From assembly GCA_036346255.1 (NCBI GenBank), contig CM070626.1, positions 12,734,001 through 12,798,000 of the forward strand: a stretch of DNA of 64,000 nucleotides, given 5' to 3'. Every line of letters begins with the position of its first letter. Positions within the stretch are counted from its first letter, which is position 1. The notes under the pieces are model-generated. The model had not been told where the DNA came from. It worked only from the letters and a program-made list of their open reading frames with translations, and ran no database searches. A program made the translations under genes and the position numbers. Source of the DNA: Ampelocalamus luodianensis. Taxonomy: Eukaryota; Streptophyta; Magnoliopsida; Poales; Poaceae. Below, one piece after another: positions 43,645 to 55,990 of this stretch.

Positions 43645-45000
43645 GCTTCGGGTGCACGGTAGGCCCATACGGCGCACTCGGTGCGCGACATGTGGCTGTA
43701 GTGCTCCGAGTGAGCGGTAGGACGCTGCAGCTGACTGGGAGCACGACACGCGACATGTATCGTTTGTCAATTCTTCTATGGTGCCATTTTTGACAATTCA
43801 TAGGGGAGTGAGTTATATTTTGTATTTCCTTGTGAAAACATATCAAAAGAGCAAAAACTCTTCAAAAGCGGTGGTGCCACTATGATTTTGTTTTATTTAA
43901 TCTATTTTTAAAAATATTTTAGAGATAACTTTTCCCTAACTTTATTTTCCAATTTGCTACGGAATTCGGCTTGGCAAACGAGTGTTGTCACACCACCACT
44001 CTTGACGTGACAGGACTTAGCACAAAAATAGATACGTGTTGGCTCGGTGAGTTATTGTGGTAGGTTTGGTCACGCCACGGTCGGTGACGTGATAACATAG
44101 TTTGGTTGTGTCATGAGTCATAGTGTGATTAAAAAGATCATAATTAAAAATAAAATTAGAGAGATGTTATTTTTAAAAATAAATTGAAAAATAAAAAAAG
44201 CTCTGCCGCTATCCAATACGAATCCGCTGCGACGCTCAGATGCACTGCAGTTCAGAGCGCGCGTCACTTGCATTTTCCGAGAAAACCTATTAATCTATGC
44301 AAACAGTAGCGCATGTCATTTCCAAGGCAAAAGCACGTTGCGCCACTGGCATTGTGGGAAGTGGTGGGTGTGGCCAGCTGCCGCGGCAGCGGCAGGGGCA
44401 TGAGGAGGCCACTCGGATTAGACAAACAAAAGCGAAGCGAAGATGAGCATATCGTTTAAAAGTGGCAAATCCAGAAATTGGCCATATCTTAGGAGCGGAA
44501 AGAACATATGCTTAACGAGAACCCATTACCGAATATTAGGTTAACAAAAGGCCACTGGCCTTCCGCTTTGGCTCTAATGCCGATGGCCCATGCATGCACC
44601 CGGCCATGCTCCCATGATTAAGAAAAAGAAAAGGGATTGCTTTAAAGAAGCATGTACTTACTTGGAGAAGCAAGCAAGCAAAAGTTTTACTGCTACTACT
44701 GGTCACCAACCAATGTTGCATGCAGGGTGAAAATAATGTATATAGATACTAGGCCGATGATTAATTCCACTGCAATGGATTATTTATAGTCTTCCATTCC
44801 TACCTCCCTAGACAACTGAAAAGATGGAGATATGATGGAATGCTAATTTAAGCAGTCAGTTTCTTGACAAAAGAAAGTTTGACAACGAAAGGAACAAAGC
44901 ACCTAAACCGGCACACTCGGTCCCATCACAGGATAACCTTTTTCTCAAAAATACAGACTGTACTACCCCCGTTACCAAACGCGTTTCTGCCCAAGATGCT
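43645..45000. other. Unassigned intergenic DNA
   Basis: AT-rich DNA with a GC-rich patch at 44,210-44,420. No gene, RNA or clear element border is recognised. Confidence 0.3.
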
Positions 45001-46280
45001 TAGAGCTCAAGCAGCGCTGATATGAGTTACTTCCTGTTTTTTATTTGACAAGAGGGGTGCCTCTCGTTTTCACCTCAAGATTTACACAGCAGAAAAGAAT
45101 GTCTCCGCACGCAGCCTTTCCAAATCCTCTCAATGCCTTCGCACGCAGCCTTTCCAAGCCCTCTCAAACAAAGGGATGGAGCTCTGAGCTAAACTCCAGC
45201 TCTCCTTACATGAGTGGCAATGATAACCCATACCCCCTGCTACCAGCTTTATCCATGAAGGAAAAGGCAGGCATCATATTTCTTCAGTAGGCATGCAGAA
45301 TCAGAGCTCTTCGAGTGTGCGTTTTTATTTGTACCAAGATCTTATCTCTCCGGCACATAGCGGCGGAGCTAGGAATTCAACGTTGAGATGTACACACGAA
45401 GCAACACCTGGTACGATTAGTTCAAACTACATATCACCCAATGGAACAAGAAATTTGTCTGTTAGAAGTCACCAAACATCAAGTAAAAAAAACAGTGAAA
45501 ATAGTCAACGAGCATCTTTTCATATGTCACCACTATAATAATCAATTTGGAAAATGACTTCTATAATAATATGAAAATGAGAAAAATGGATGCTGCTCCA
45601 TGTACTGATTTAGTATTGTAACAACATTTTACTATTAAATCTTAATCAATAGAAGAGAGGGAGAAATGAATGGATGTGACCTGTGAGGAATGGATCCTTT
45701 CCCATGAACTCACCACCATGCACACCTGCAAAACCGTTGGCCTTAGTGAGGTCGTCGCCCACCATACACCCTACTAACCGCCCTGCGCCGCCCTGTCGCG
45801 ATGTATTGCCGGCCGCGACGTGTGCACACCAATGTCCCGTCCAATTTCAATCTGATTGAATAGCATTAAGTTTGCCATGAAAACAAAATCAAAGAACCCC
45901 AAGACTGCCATCATAGCATGGGCATTCCCCCTTCAGTCTTTAGGTAGGAATCATTTCCAATCGAAATCAAAAATCGAGCCATGACTTATCGTGGATGTGT
46001 GCTGGTGAGTGCCGTGTCTGCTGTTGCTACATGCTGCTCCCACGCCGGCATCACACCGCTGCTCCCACTCTGTGTCGTTGCTCCTGCGTCGTCTGGCGAG
46101 TCGTCGATCCACAGGGACCAGGTGGGGAGGAGAGGATCACTGATTTAGGGTTGGAGATTGGGGAGGAGTTGGAGTATTAGAAATGGAGATGGTTGTGGGT
46201 TGGTGGGGGCACTAGCGGGCCATGGGTTGTGAGCTGGGGATGCACACTAGGAGTACTACGAATATGGTCCAAATGCAGAA
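45001..46280. other. Unassigned DNA with a short tandem duplication
   Basis: GCACGCAGCCTTTCCAA occurs at about 45,107 and 45,140, roughly 31-33 bp apart. The frame at 45,045-45,290 (81 codons) spans it, and I recognise nothing in it. GGCGGAGCTAGGAATTCAA near 45,362 is a word style seen in grass transposons, but no borders are found. Confidence 0.3.
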
Positions 46281-47430
46281 CTGATCCCTAGAAAAAAAAA
46301 TTCAATTTTTGGGTGTGCCTGGTCATATCGGGCACCCATACTGACTCCACCCATGCCGACACCACACGCTAAAGAACAATCGGAAAATAGGTGCCAAGCA
46401 AGCAGTGGATACTAAGTGAGGTACCGACACTAAGTGGAAAAAAGCTAGGCGGTCCCACCTGTCAGATGCGCTCGGCCGCTCCATCTTGCTAGGATGCAGA
46501 GGTGTGGCCGCCGCCTGATCGAGGTTGGGGAAGACGCGCCTGCCGCAACCGCCCGCACACCCGAGGTTGAGGAAGAAGTTGTGCCGCGCCACTCGATTTG
46601 ACATTTCCGCCTCCGCATCGAGGTTGTACTCGACCGCCGCGTCGCGATTTGCTGTTGCCACCCGCCCATCCGCCCAAGGTAGAGGAAGACGCACGCGCTG
46701 CCGCCGAATCGAGCTCGCACATGCTCAACCGTTGTCGCGCCTCCTATTGTAGCTGAGGAGGCGAGCAGACATAGATCGGGAAAGATGAGCAAGGGCGGGC
46801 CCATAGTGGGTCATGGGTGTTCAATTAAACACCCTTTTTAAAAAATACATTGTATATAATAGATATATTAAGTGCATATGTTGTTAGTTGGGACAAAACT
46901 ATATATTTGTGTACACACTCCCACACCTCGCGCACGGCCCATGTAACACATTAGGCTATTTTTCTTCTCACCTTAGCCCACTAAACACTAACCTCTGTTC
47001 TCTCTCTCTCTCATCTTGTGGCTATCTCTATGGGGGGTGGCTCCAGCCTCCGAGTGGCGAACAAGCCAAGGCGCGAGCTGCGGAGGCGAGCAACGACCGG
47101 TGGGCGTAGTGTCGCGACGCGACAGCAAGCAGGCGTGAGGCAGCACAGGAGGAGCGTGCGGCGACGTATCTACGCTGGTGAGGAGAGAGGTGGCGCGAGC
47201 GAGCGGGCAACGACGCGACGAATAGGGAGGCAGAGAGCAGGCAGCTAAGAGGGAGCAACACGACGACGGGAAGGGAGTAGTGACTTTAGCTTATTGTTGT
47301 TATCCTCTCTCCGGATCTAGGTGTGCTCTGCCAACTCCACTTCTTCCCCTAGCTCTACTCTGCTCCGGCTCCATTTCTTTCTGGAGTCTAGTTGGATGTT
47401 GTATAAAAATACAATATTTTTCTTGGGCAA
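46281..47430. other. Probable transposon-derived DNA, unclassified
   Basis: GC-rich patches (46,450-46,760 and 47,030-47,260) have open frames on both strands. Between them is the near-palindrome GGGTGTTCAATTAAACACCC at 46,815-46,834. No transposase or clear inverted ends are seen. Confidence 0.3.
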
Positions 47431-47679
47431 TAGGCAATTAGTTGGATCCTTGTTACATATGTTTACATACTAGTTTTTGCTCCATGGAAGGAATATATAG
47501 CTTTCTCCTAGATGGGGGGGGGTTCTTGTTGATAGGGGGAAAAAATCAAATAATGGCAAGATCAACAAGGTGTGCAACTGTCATTGATATCTATAATTTG
47601 TTATTTAATTCATGCATTATGCTCGGCATATGTTGCCCATTTCCTCATAAGAAATCATTAATTTATATATATTTTTGTA

Positions 47680-47697
47680 ACACACACACACACACAC
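47680..47697. repeat. (AC)n microsatellite
   Basis: A short ACACACAC run of about 18 bases. Confidence 0.9.
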
Positions 47698-47766
47698 GTG
47701 TATCAGTGTTATGGGGGAAATGGCATGTCACAATATCGGCGTATCGGTATCAACGTAGACGGCCAA

Positions 47767-48684
47767 TGTAAGACCTCGGTCCGTTCGTAGTGCGTCCCAT
47801 GTGGTCCATGTGGAGTTGTGATGGTTGGATTAGTCATACATTGCTTATCTAAAGTGAGTTATATTAGCATATAATGTCTATTGGGTCCAAACGTAGCACC
47901 TCTGGGTTAACCCTTTTACACGAAACGATGATAAAAATGCAAGTGAGGTGCTATGTGTGCGCGATCCGCCCCACAATGGGATGAACATTGGGCGGATTTT
48001 GGGCTAGGGTGTTATAGATGGTATCAGTGCATCAACTTTTGTTACATGGGCGTGCAGGACAGGAGCGCTGGCATATGGCGCATGGCGCGTGTGGACTCGG
48101 AGTGGACATAGGACCTGACATATGTGCCAGCACTGGACGCACTGACGTGTACTGAGGAGTGGTTTTGGATATTTGCCTCGTGTGAGGTATGCTGCCGATG
48201 GTGTTAGCCCTTAAGCGGGGTGAATGTAATACCCGACCCGTTTGTAGTGCGGCCTATGTGGAGTTGTGATAGTAGGATTAGTCTCACATTACTTGTCTAA
48301 AGTGAGTTATAGTACATATGAAGTCTGTTGGGTCCAAATGTAGCACTTTCGAGTCAACACTTTTACACGAAGCGAGGACGAAAGTTTAAGTGAGGTGCTA
48401 TGTGTGCATATGAGTCTTTAAGGGTGGTGAATGTAATAGCCCAGATTGTTTGTAGTGTGGCCCATGTGGAGTTGTGATGGTGGCATTAGTCTCATATTGC
48501 TTGTCTAAAGTAAATTGTAGTACATACAATGCCTGTTGGGTCCAAAAGTAACACCTCTGAGCCAATCCTTTTACACGAAGCGGGGACGAAAGTGTAAGTG
48601 GGGTGCTATATGTGTGCAGATCCGCCTAATAGTGGGTTGGGCATTGAGCAGGTCCAAAAGCAGATTTTGGACCAAGGTGTTACA
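47767..48684 (+). mobile_element. TRIM retrotransposon with three LTR copies
   Basis: LTR copies of about 250 bp start TGTAAGACCTCGG (47,767), TGTAATACCCGACCC (48,228) and TGTAATAGCCCAG (48,431). The first ends near 48,022 (GGGTGTTATA) and the third ends GGTGTTACA at 48,684. ATGGTATCAGTGC right after the first is a tRNA-Met-type PBS, and TTAAGCGGGGTGA before the second is the polypurine tract. The middle LTR is cut short near 48,400 and followed by a short internal remnant. Flanks are GCCAA and GTCAA, a one-mismatch duplication. There is no coding capacity. No 5S-rRNA-like block is seen, so it is not Cassandra. Confidence 0.85.
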
Positions 48685-49851
48685 GTCAATCTAACTCCGA
48701 AGACCCATCTTTAAAATTCTGGATCAATAACCGGAGATGACAGCGGTGGATGAGAGGAGAGAATGAATTTATTTTAATTTATTCAATGTGGGTTCTACCT
48801 GTGGAGATAAAAAGAGCTGCCAAACATTGGAGGTAAAAATGTAAAGCTAGTGCCTCTCCGACGGAACAATTCTTAGCACGACTGAAGATACTTCACGTTG
48901 TGGATGCCGGTCGTCTTGCAATAATATTGCCATGCACCACAGAGCCTGAAAAGAGGTTAGGCAGCAACAGTGCCCTTTTTAAACAGGAACAGTAGTTACT
49001 TTTGGGGAGAGATAGCAGTAGTCAGTGACGTGCATGGATTCCATCCACGCAAAAAGAACGAGCATGGAGCCCCCCAGCTGCTTATACTAGTAGTACTCCT
49101 CACCAAAGCGTACATCAAATCAGATGCTGCGAAACCGAGGGCCATGGATAAGGGATCCCAGGTAACATGGGCTTTTACATTGGGGAAAAGTTACAAAAAA
49201 CCAACTGAGGTTCATCATGGTGGCGTTTCCGTGTCAGTGGCTAATTGGCCAGTTGTTTAGTGCATTGATCAAGGCAAAAGGTCGCCTACAATAGGCACAG
49301 CTCAGCCCTAACAGATGGTTAGGGCGACGACAAAGCCAGCGAAAGGTTAGCAGATGGGCAAATCATGGCTTGTTGTCCAAACTTTAGGAGGCTACTCCGT
49401 CTAAGGATACAAGATCTGTCACAAATTTACTCCCCACCATCGGCTTTCTTAGTTTAATTATTTAATAGAAGTACATCCAAAGGCTAACTATGCAGGATAT
49501 GAATGATAAGTCTATCCAGTCAAATTCTAGAGCTACATCACCATTGAGCCTTCATCTGTAGATTACTGTGATAAACATTTCAGACTGCTGCCCATAAATG
49601 GAGCACCCTTTATTTGCCACTGGGAGCGCTCACATTTGCAAGTCAATGGAATACAGGTTAACACAGCTTACTCTAGGATCAGAATAGGGAACAACACTAC
49701 AACAGGTCTCCAAAGGTATAGTTACGCTGTTTATAGCCTCAACAGTGTCAAATATTGACAACACTCTGGATCTACACCAGAAACATACCTATGCCCCCAT
49801 GCATTAACTTTCTTCACCGTCCTACTTTTAGTACAATACAAGTGGATCATA
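48685..49851. other. Intergenic DNA and 3' flank of the BEL1 gene
   Basis: No other gene is recognised. The part next to 49,851 should hold the BEL1 3' untranslated region. The frame at 48,970-49,260 (96 codons) matches nothing I know. Confidence 0.4.
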
Positions 49852-52800
49852 TCATCTGCATGCATGCTGAGCCTTGCAATCATCGATCTGTTCTTCATCA
49901 CCCAACAAAGTCATGGAGCAAATGGCCACCGATCTCCTTGGTGAAGTGCCGGTCTGGCCTCCGAACGAGCCCAGCACATAGGCGTCACTGACGTCCTCCA
50001 GTCCGAAACGGTGGGCGAGGTTGAGCGGGAGCGCGGCTGGGAGGGGCTCGGCAATGTACGCCCGGTTGTTCTGGTGAAGGCCAAGGGTGAGTGAGACACC
50101 ACCACCGTTCGCAGCACCACCGACGCCGACACCTTCCACCTGCTGGGGGTGTGACAGTGCAATGCTGTGGTGCGCGGCCAGCCCATTGTACGCGAAGCTC
50201 ACCTGTCCTGGTATGTCATGGAGCATGTGGGGGAGCTCGTTTTGGATGTGCCGAGAGGATGCAGGGGTGCTGTGGTTCCTTGTCATGCTGCTACTTTGCC
50301 CTTGCTGCGAGTTTGAAGGATCGGAGGGCTTCCCGCTGCTGTCTGACGAATGCTCGGTTTGCTGCATGCCGAGCTGATTCTTGGCGCGAGACGAGTTCTT
50401 TTGCAGCTGCCGCATCTCGAGGTTGTGAATTTCTTCCACCATTGGCTTCCATACTCTAACCCTTGCATTGATAAACCAGTTTGATACCTACCCATGCAAT
50501 GTTTGAGAACATCAGGCACGCAATATTTTAAAGGTTCTATAGCATTTTGATTTGACAGAAACGGTGCGTGGACTGCCAGATAAATTGTTGGCAACCATTG
50601 CTAGCGGCCAACATCACCTGATCAGTTACATTAACCTACAAAATTCGAAACATAAAATGGTTGCTTACCTGATTCCTTGTTAAGCATGTCTGTTTAGCCA
50701 GCATCTGCTTGTCACTATCAGTTGGGTACCTGCAATGTAAGCACCAACATGAGAATGATGGCACGTACACAATCGCCCGTGCAGACTTAGGACCACATAT
50801 AAAGCATGAAAAATAAACAAACTAATCATCAGATAAAACTCGTTGCACATTACATGTCGTTAGGCAGTAAAGAATTCATCTTGTATAACGAACTAGTAGC
50901 CTGTTCGCCACTACTACATGCAACCTTCTAACCAAAAAAAGGTTGAGCAATGTCTCGAAGCTACATTAGAACATTTGCACCTAAAAGCAAGTTATCATGT
51001 TGGTTAGTACCTATAGTCAGTCAGGGTCCCATGACAAAAAATGTACTCCTTTCCAATAAGGCCTTGTTCAGTTTAAAAATTAAGGCACATCACATTTATG
51101 CATTACAAATTTTCATCTTAATTTTTTCCCCATCCAACCTGTTCAAAGCGATTAGTGAAAACAACAATAAGATGGTATATATTGCTACAGACTAAATGTA
51201 CAAAGCCGATAGCCATGCACCCTATATATGTAACGAAAGTGTAGAGGTAATTTGCAGCTCAATCTCGTTCAAACTGATGTTACCATGAACCAGAAATGAC
51301 CACCACTAGCAAAAGCAGCGGCTATAATGACAACGTTGTTAGATTTTGATAGGTGCCTAAGATGGTTGCAAATAAATCCCACTTTCAAGTTGTTGAACAA
51401 TCATCATGAGCTAAATATAAAGTGGGACCCATGCTGAAATCCAAAAAACAGGCATCTAATGATAGTAGTTCAAAGTCATATCAGACAGTATTGAATCAAC
51501 AATAGGAATTTAATGTGATGGAAGGATTTTTTTTTTCTTTTCCACAATGCCTTTTCTCCTGTTGACTTATGCATGCAACAAAGCATTGGCCAGTGTAAGC
51601 CATCGTTAGCTAATCTGCCATTTTAATGCAAGCGCACGAAAAAAATTAGAAGCTTTCAATAAAGCAAATGATTTTCAGCCATTGGTTTGCTTGCAACTAT
51701 CTTAGGCATTTATCCCATGTCTCGGATCTATGCATGATTCTCACACTACCAGGAATCATGTTGCACAAGCAGCATATCATCATGACATGTCATGTCACTG
51801 CTACCCGATGGATAAACAGGTGCATTTGCCAATTGCAGGCATCGTTGTTATACCGTAGTGATTTAAAAAAATTGCAGATCGATATTAGTACACAGTACAC
51901 AGTCCCCACATTCAGTACTGTGTGCCTACGGATGTTAGTCTTAAAAAGATCAAGCTCTCACCAATTCTTAATTAATTTCAACGGAGTCGGATCTAATGAT
52001 TTCATATACTTACGGGTGCAAGAAGTGCTCAAACAGCCAAGCGCGAAGAACGGACACCGCACGCTCGGGAAGCCCCCTTTGTGGCCGCCAAATATTGTGA
52101 GGCTGGCTGAATGCATTCACACTGTTCCCCCTCAGGAGCCCCGCGCCGCCTCCCATAAGCCCAAAGTTTGCCATGTCTTCCTTGCCGAGGCCATCTTTCG
52201 CGGCGACCTTGCTCGTGTTGCGCAGCTGGCTCAGTATCGTGCTCTTCAGATACCTGAAATGCTTCGACATCGTCCGAAGAGCCATGGAAGCGAATGGGGC
52301 GGCATTGCCCAGCCCGGCAACGGTCTCAAACGAGGAGATCACAGCTTGGAGCTGCTGATAGTATTGCTTGTATCGCTTGCAAACCTACAAGGTTGTGGTA
52401 GTTTTATTAGAACACAACAAGAAACGGCCTCGATCAATTAGTCGTTGCAGTCATTAAACGTATCATGTAGACACTACTTCACCAAAGCATGTCACTTCCT
52501 AATTAAGGAACTAGCTAGAATGATATCAAGCAACTTTGCTTAGCTAAATTAAAACCGGTGGACTACCTTTTTGAGAAGGAGAAAAAGAAAAGAAACTGCG
52601 ACTATATAAACATAATCTTTCTACAGCTTACACTGATGGTGTACCACCAGTTTGAAAGGGGACAAAATCTAGGAATCTTATCAAGTAGCAACTTGAAATT
52701 TTCTATGGGATAAAATTAGAGCAACCTGGGGAATTCAGCTGTTCTAATTTCATGTACAGGAAATACTGTACTACTCTATTAATCATAAATCCGGATCAAG

Positions 52801-53786
52801 CTGATAGTTTTACAAGGGAAATTATAAGAACAGAACTGTTCAACATGCACAGTGCAAAACATTGATTTGAGACATATAATAAACAAAGAAATATATCCCA
52901 AAGAACAGATATAATAGATATCATGATCCACAACCATCATCAAATCACAAAGCACAAGAAATAAGCTGTGCAGCCAAAGTAAATAAAGATTCACAAGCTG
53001 CGTCCATGATGTGACCCTGAGGTGTTCGTTAGATTCTTCTCGGCAAGAAGAAAAAATTACATGGAAATAGAATCAATTTTTTCGTCAGGGAGAAGCAATT
53101 TAAGGTTAAGATAAACTCACGTCTTCCGTCAGGGAGATGAGCCTAGTCTTCCTCCACTGCTGCTCGGCGCCGGAGACCGTGACTGTCTCAGCGGCGGCGC
53201 GGTCACTGCCATCTATCTCGTGATTGACGTCTCCCGCGTCCATCGCGTCCATCTCGAGCAACCCGTCGTCGGAGCCACGGTCCACCTGCACCGGCCGGCC
53301 GCCCACGTTGCAGATCTCCTCGAGCAGCTTCTGTGCGGGCCCCAGGAACCTGGACCGCCCGAGCACGGCGGCGTAGCCCGTGAAGGGCCCGTACGGTCCC
53401 GTTGCCCCTCCACCGCCGCCGACGCCGAGCGGCCTCCGCGGAGGGGGCGGAGGGTTCGAGGACGCCGAGGACAGCGAGAGAGCGAAGTTCTGGTTCGGGA
53501 TCTGGACCCCGCCCGGCAGACCGTGGGCCACGAGCTGAGCGTGCGCGTGCGCGTGCGCCAGCGTCGGGCTGTGCGGCGAGTAAGACGACGCGTGCGAGTA
53601 GAACGGTCCCGGGGGCGGCGGCCACAGGCCCGGCGGGGGCGACGATTCCGCGGGGTCGGGTGGGAACCGCAGCTTCTCGCGCCGGCTGTGCTGAGGCACG
53701 TGGTAGAGCTGTCCCGCGGCCTGGCCAAGCAGCAGGTGGTGCTGGTGCTCAGCGCCGCCGCCGTATCCGCCCGCGGCCGAGGACAT
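49852..53786 (-). CDS. SH5: BEL1-type TALE homeodomain transcription factor, SH5-like
   Basis: Four exons: 53,786-53,121, 52,384-52,014, 50,729-50,669 and 50,487-49,852, all with GT-AG introns and matching phases. As read, the protein is 577 residues. The SKY region is at about 137-161 (GYAAVLGRSRFLGPAQKLLEEI), the BELL domain at about 208-282, and the TALE homeodomain at about 322-382 with the PYP loop (346-348) and WFINAR (370-375). A ZIBEL-type VSLTLGL lies at 497-503. The exon pattern and N-terminus (LLLGQAAGQLYHVPQHSRRE) fit rice SH5, which acts with KNOX partners in abscission-zone and lignin control. Oddities: Cys361 and Val378 sit where the family has Gly and Leu. The frame slips after Gln544, so the conserved tail TKEIGGHLLHDFVG lies one base out of frame, ending at 49,898. 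Upstream codons stay open to 54,311 but precede the likely promoter. Confidence 0.92.
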
Positions 53787-54240
53787 GGCGGAGGGCCGCG
53801 CGCGCGGGCACGCACCTACGTGCAGCCTTGGGGCTCGCGCGACGTACGTACGTAGACACCCTGGAGAGAGTAAGCACGGAGAGAAAGAGAGAGCTAGAGA
53901 ACGAGGGAAAGGAAGCGCGGCTCCGCACTTTGCGAGCGCCCGGCCGGGACAGGGACACACTGGCTTGCTTAGCAGCTGCTGCTTTGCCCGCCCGCACCGA
54001 CCTGATCTGATGTATCTTTGCTTTGCGCTCGCTTTGGTGCGTTTTTGGTGGTGGTGTTCGGCTGTTGGGTTCGGGGTGCCTTTCTTTCTGCAAAGGTGCG
54101 CAGCTGCAGAGGGGGTGAAAAAGAGACGGGCCGGGGGGGGGAGGAAGGACGGGAAATGGTGAGCAGTGAAAGCGAAAGGCAGAAAGGGTGTTGGTGATGG
54201 TCTGATCGTGTGAGGAAGATGTAGAGCTGGATAAATAGGC
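53787..54240 (-). promoter_or_regulatory. 5' leader and core promoter of the BEL1 gene
   Basis: On the minus strand a weak TATA-like TATTTAT lies at about 54,231-54,237, followed by CT-rich leader sequence (CTCTCTCTTTCTCTCC near 53,880-53,895) up to the ATG at 53,786. The leader has no in-frame stop in the main frame. The chosen start is the Met of MSSAAGGYGGG because it matches the known SH5 start style and follows the TATA and leader. Confidence 0.5.
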
Positions 54241-54311
54241 GGCCCGGCATGGTTCGTAGCCCGACCAAAAAAGATAGTCTGTCGGGTTGGGCCGGGTCGG
54301 CACGAGTCCAT

Positions 54312-54559
54312 TTTGTTTGAGGGATCGTTGCGGCTTATTTAGTCTGTTATGTCTGAAAAATTAAAAAAAATACAAAATACAAAAAATTAGAAAAATATGT
54401 AGAATTATGAAATAGATATAAAAATTGTAAAAAATGAGACAAACATATTGAAAACATAATAATGAGCTTTATTAATGTTCAAATGGCTGCCGCGTTAAAA
54501 ATCTTTACCAAGTAAAAACTCAAAGGATAAGGAGTATAACCTATAGCTCTACATACATC
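54312..54559. other. AT-rich spacer upstream of BEL1
   Basis: A-rich runs such as TTAAAAAAAATACAAAATAC. No gene is seen. It separates the BEL1 promoter from the hAT pseudogene. Confidence 0.4.
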
Positions 54560-55990
54560 CTTATTCTACATGTCGTTGTCTAGGTACATATTTTCGAACA
54601 CCTCTGACAACTTTGAATTTTTCACTGAGTGTTGTGCTCGTGAATCAGCTTGTTCTCTGTCCTTCACAGTTGAAAGTATCTCCACCATCTCACTTATGAG
54701 ACATGTTCTTCTCTCCTCCAATATTCTTCCAGCAAAAGACACTAAGATCTTGCCCCACATATTTATCTCGCTACTTAACCCCATGAAACTTCTTTTCATA
54801 CCTTTGAAAAACCTCGTGTGATTGAAAACGAACTTCTGCAAAATAGTTAGCATAGTCTAGCCCCTTAGCATCACTAAGAAGATTAAGTACATTAGCAAAT
54901 ACTTCAATTTTAGCTCTATGATCTAAAACAAATACAAATGCATATACGAAAGGGAATTCTCTCAATATTTAAGGTATTTACTTTTCATAGCAACAACAGC
55001 CTCGCGTAAAACTAAATCGTTTTCATACCTTTTCAATTGCGTAGCAATCTGTAAAATACTATGCATAATGATAAGATATGTTGGATAGTAGACAGCGGAC
55101 AAAGCAACAGTGACCTCATAAAAATTTAAAAACTACAGTATCCCTCAGCAACGAACTAATGTTGCTCAGTCAATAGTATAGTACCGTCAGTGCTCTGATA
55201 GTCTGTTTGAATAAAAGCAGAAAAAGTGCTCTTATATAGTAAAAGACTCTTAAGCATCAGATAAGTAGAGTTTCATTTTACTAGCATATCCAAACCGAAC
55301 TTTCTTGGACGTACACCTATCGCCCTGCAAAAGTTCTTATATGCTGCTGTTCTTACGTTAGAATTATTCAAGAAAGATATCGCATCGCGAGAAAATTTAA
55401 GATACGTATTCAACCTCTTCAAACCATATTTTATTATAAGGCTAATAATATGACAAGCGCTCCGCTGATGTAACAAGAAGGAATCGACGTATGTACTTAA
55501 CACCAGAGTAAGAATATTCATAGCCCTAGAGTTCAAAGCGGCACTGTCTAAAATAATTGAGAATATTTTGTCAGTAAGACCAAAGTCTTCCACGACTCTG
55601 ATAATATAGTCCGCAATATTTATCACCTGTGTGTGATACATCAATTAATTTCAAATTTATAATTCTTTTCTCAATTACCCAATCATCATTAACATAATGA
55701 GCAACTACACTAAGATAATCATCCCTAGTCCAACCACTCTATATGTCCGAGGTCAAGGCCACCGAAAATGTGCACGTACTAAATAGTTCCTTTATTTTAT
55801 TACAACATTGATTGTAGTATTTTACTAGATCCCTAGTTATTGTTTGTCTAGAAATAGCAGCAAATCTAGGATTATGCGCAGTCCTAATGTAAGTTTGGAA
55901 AGTAATAAACTCCCTAATTCCTAACGGTAAATCCTCGGAAGCAATTAAATGACAAAGAGATTGACAGGCTACCTCAGAATCGTAATCCTA
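54560..55990 (-). pseudogene. hAT transposase (RICESLEEPER-like) remnant
   Basis: Read on the minus strand across frames: LPLGIREFITFQTYIRTAHN (about 55,930-55,860), FSVALTSDI near 55,750, VINIADYIIRVVEDFGLTDKIF with SIILDSAALNSRAMN (55,640-55,520) and QRSACHIISLIIKYGL (55,465-55,420). YAFVFVLDHRAKIEVFANVL and FQRYEKKFHGVK follow near 54,945-54,775. These blocks occur in this order in plant hAT transposases and their domesticated relatives. Stops and frameshifts break it. The 5' part is cut off by the gypsy LTR at 56,005 and no dimerisation tail is seen. Confidence 0.82.

Noticed and set aside
47767..48684. Cassandra-type TRIM
   Set aside because: I see no 5S-rRNA-like promoter block in the LTRs.
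53203..54010. Long open frames opposite and beside BEL1 exon 1
   Set aside because: They are shadows of the very GC-rich exon 1; the minus-strand frame with SKY and BELL blocks and matching splice phases is the real gene.
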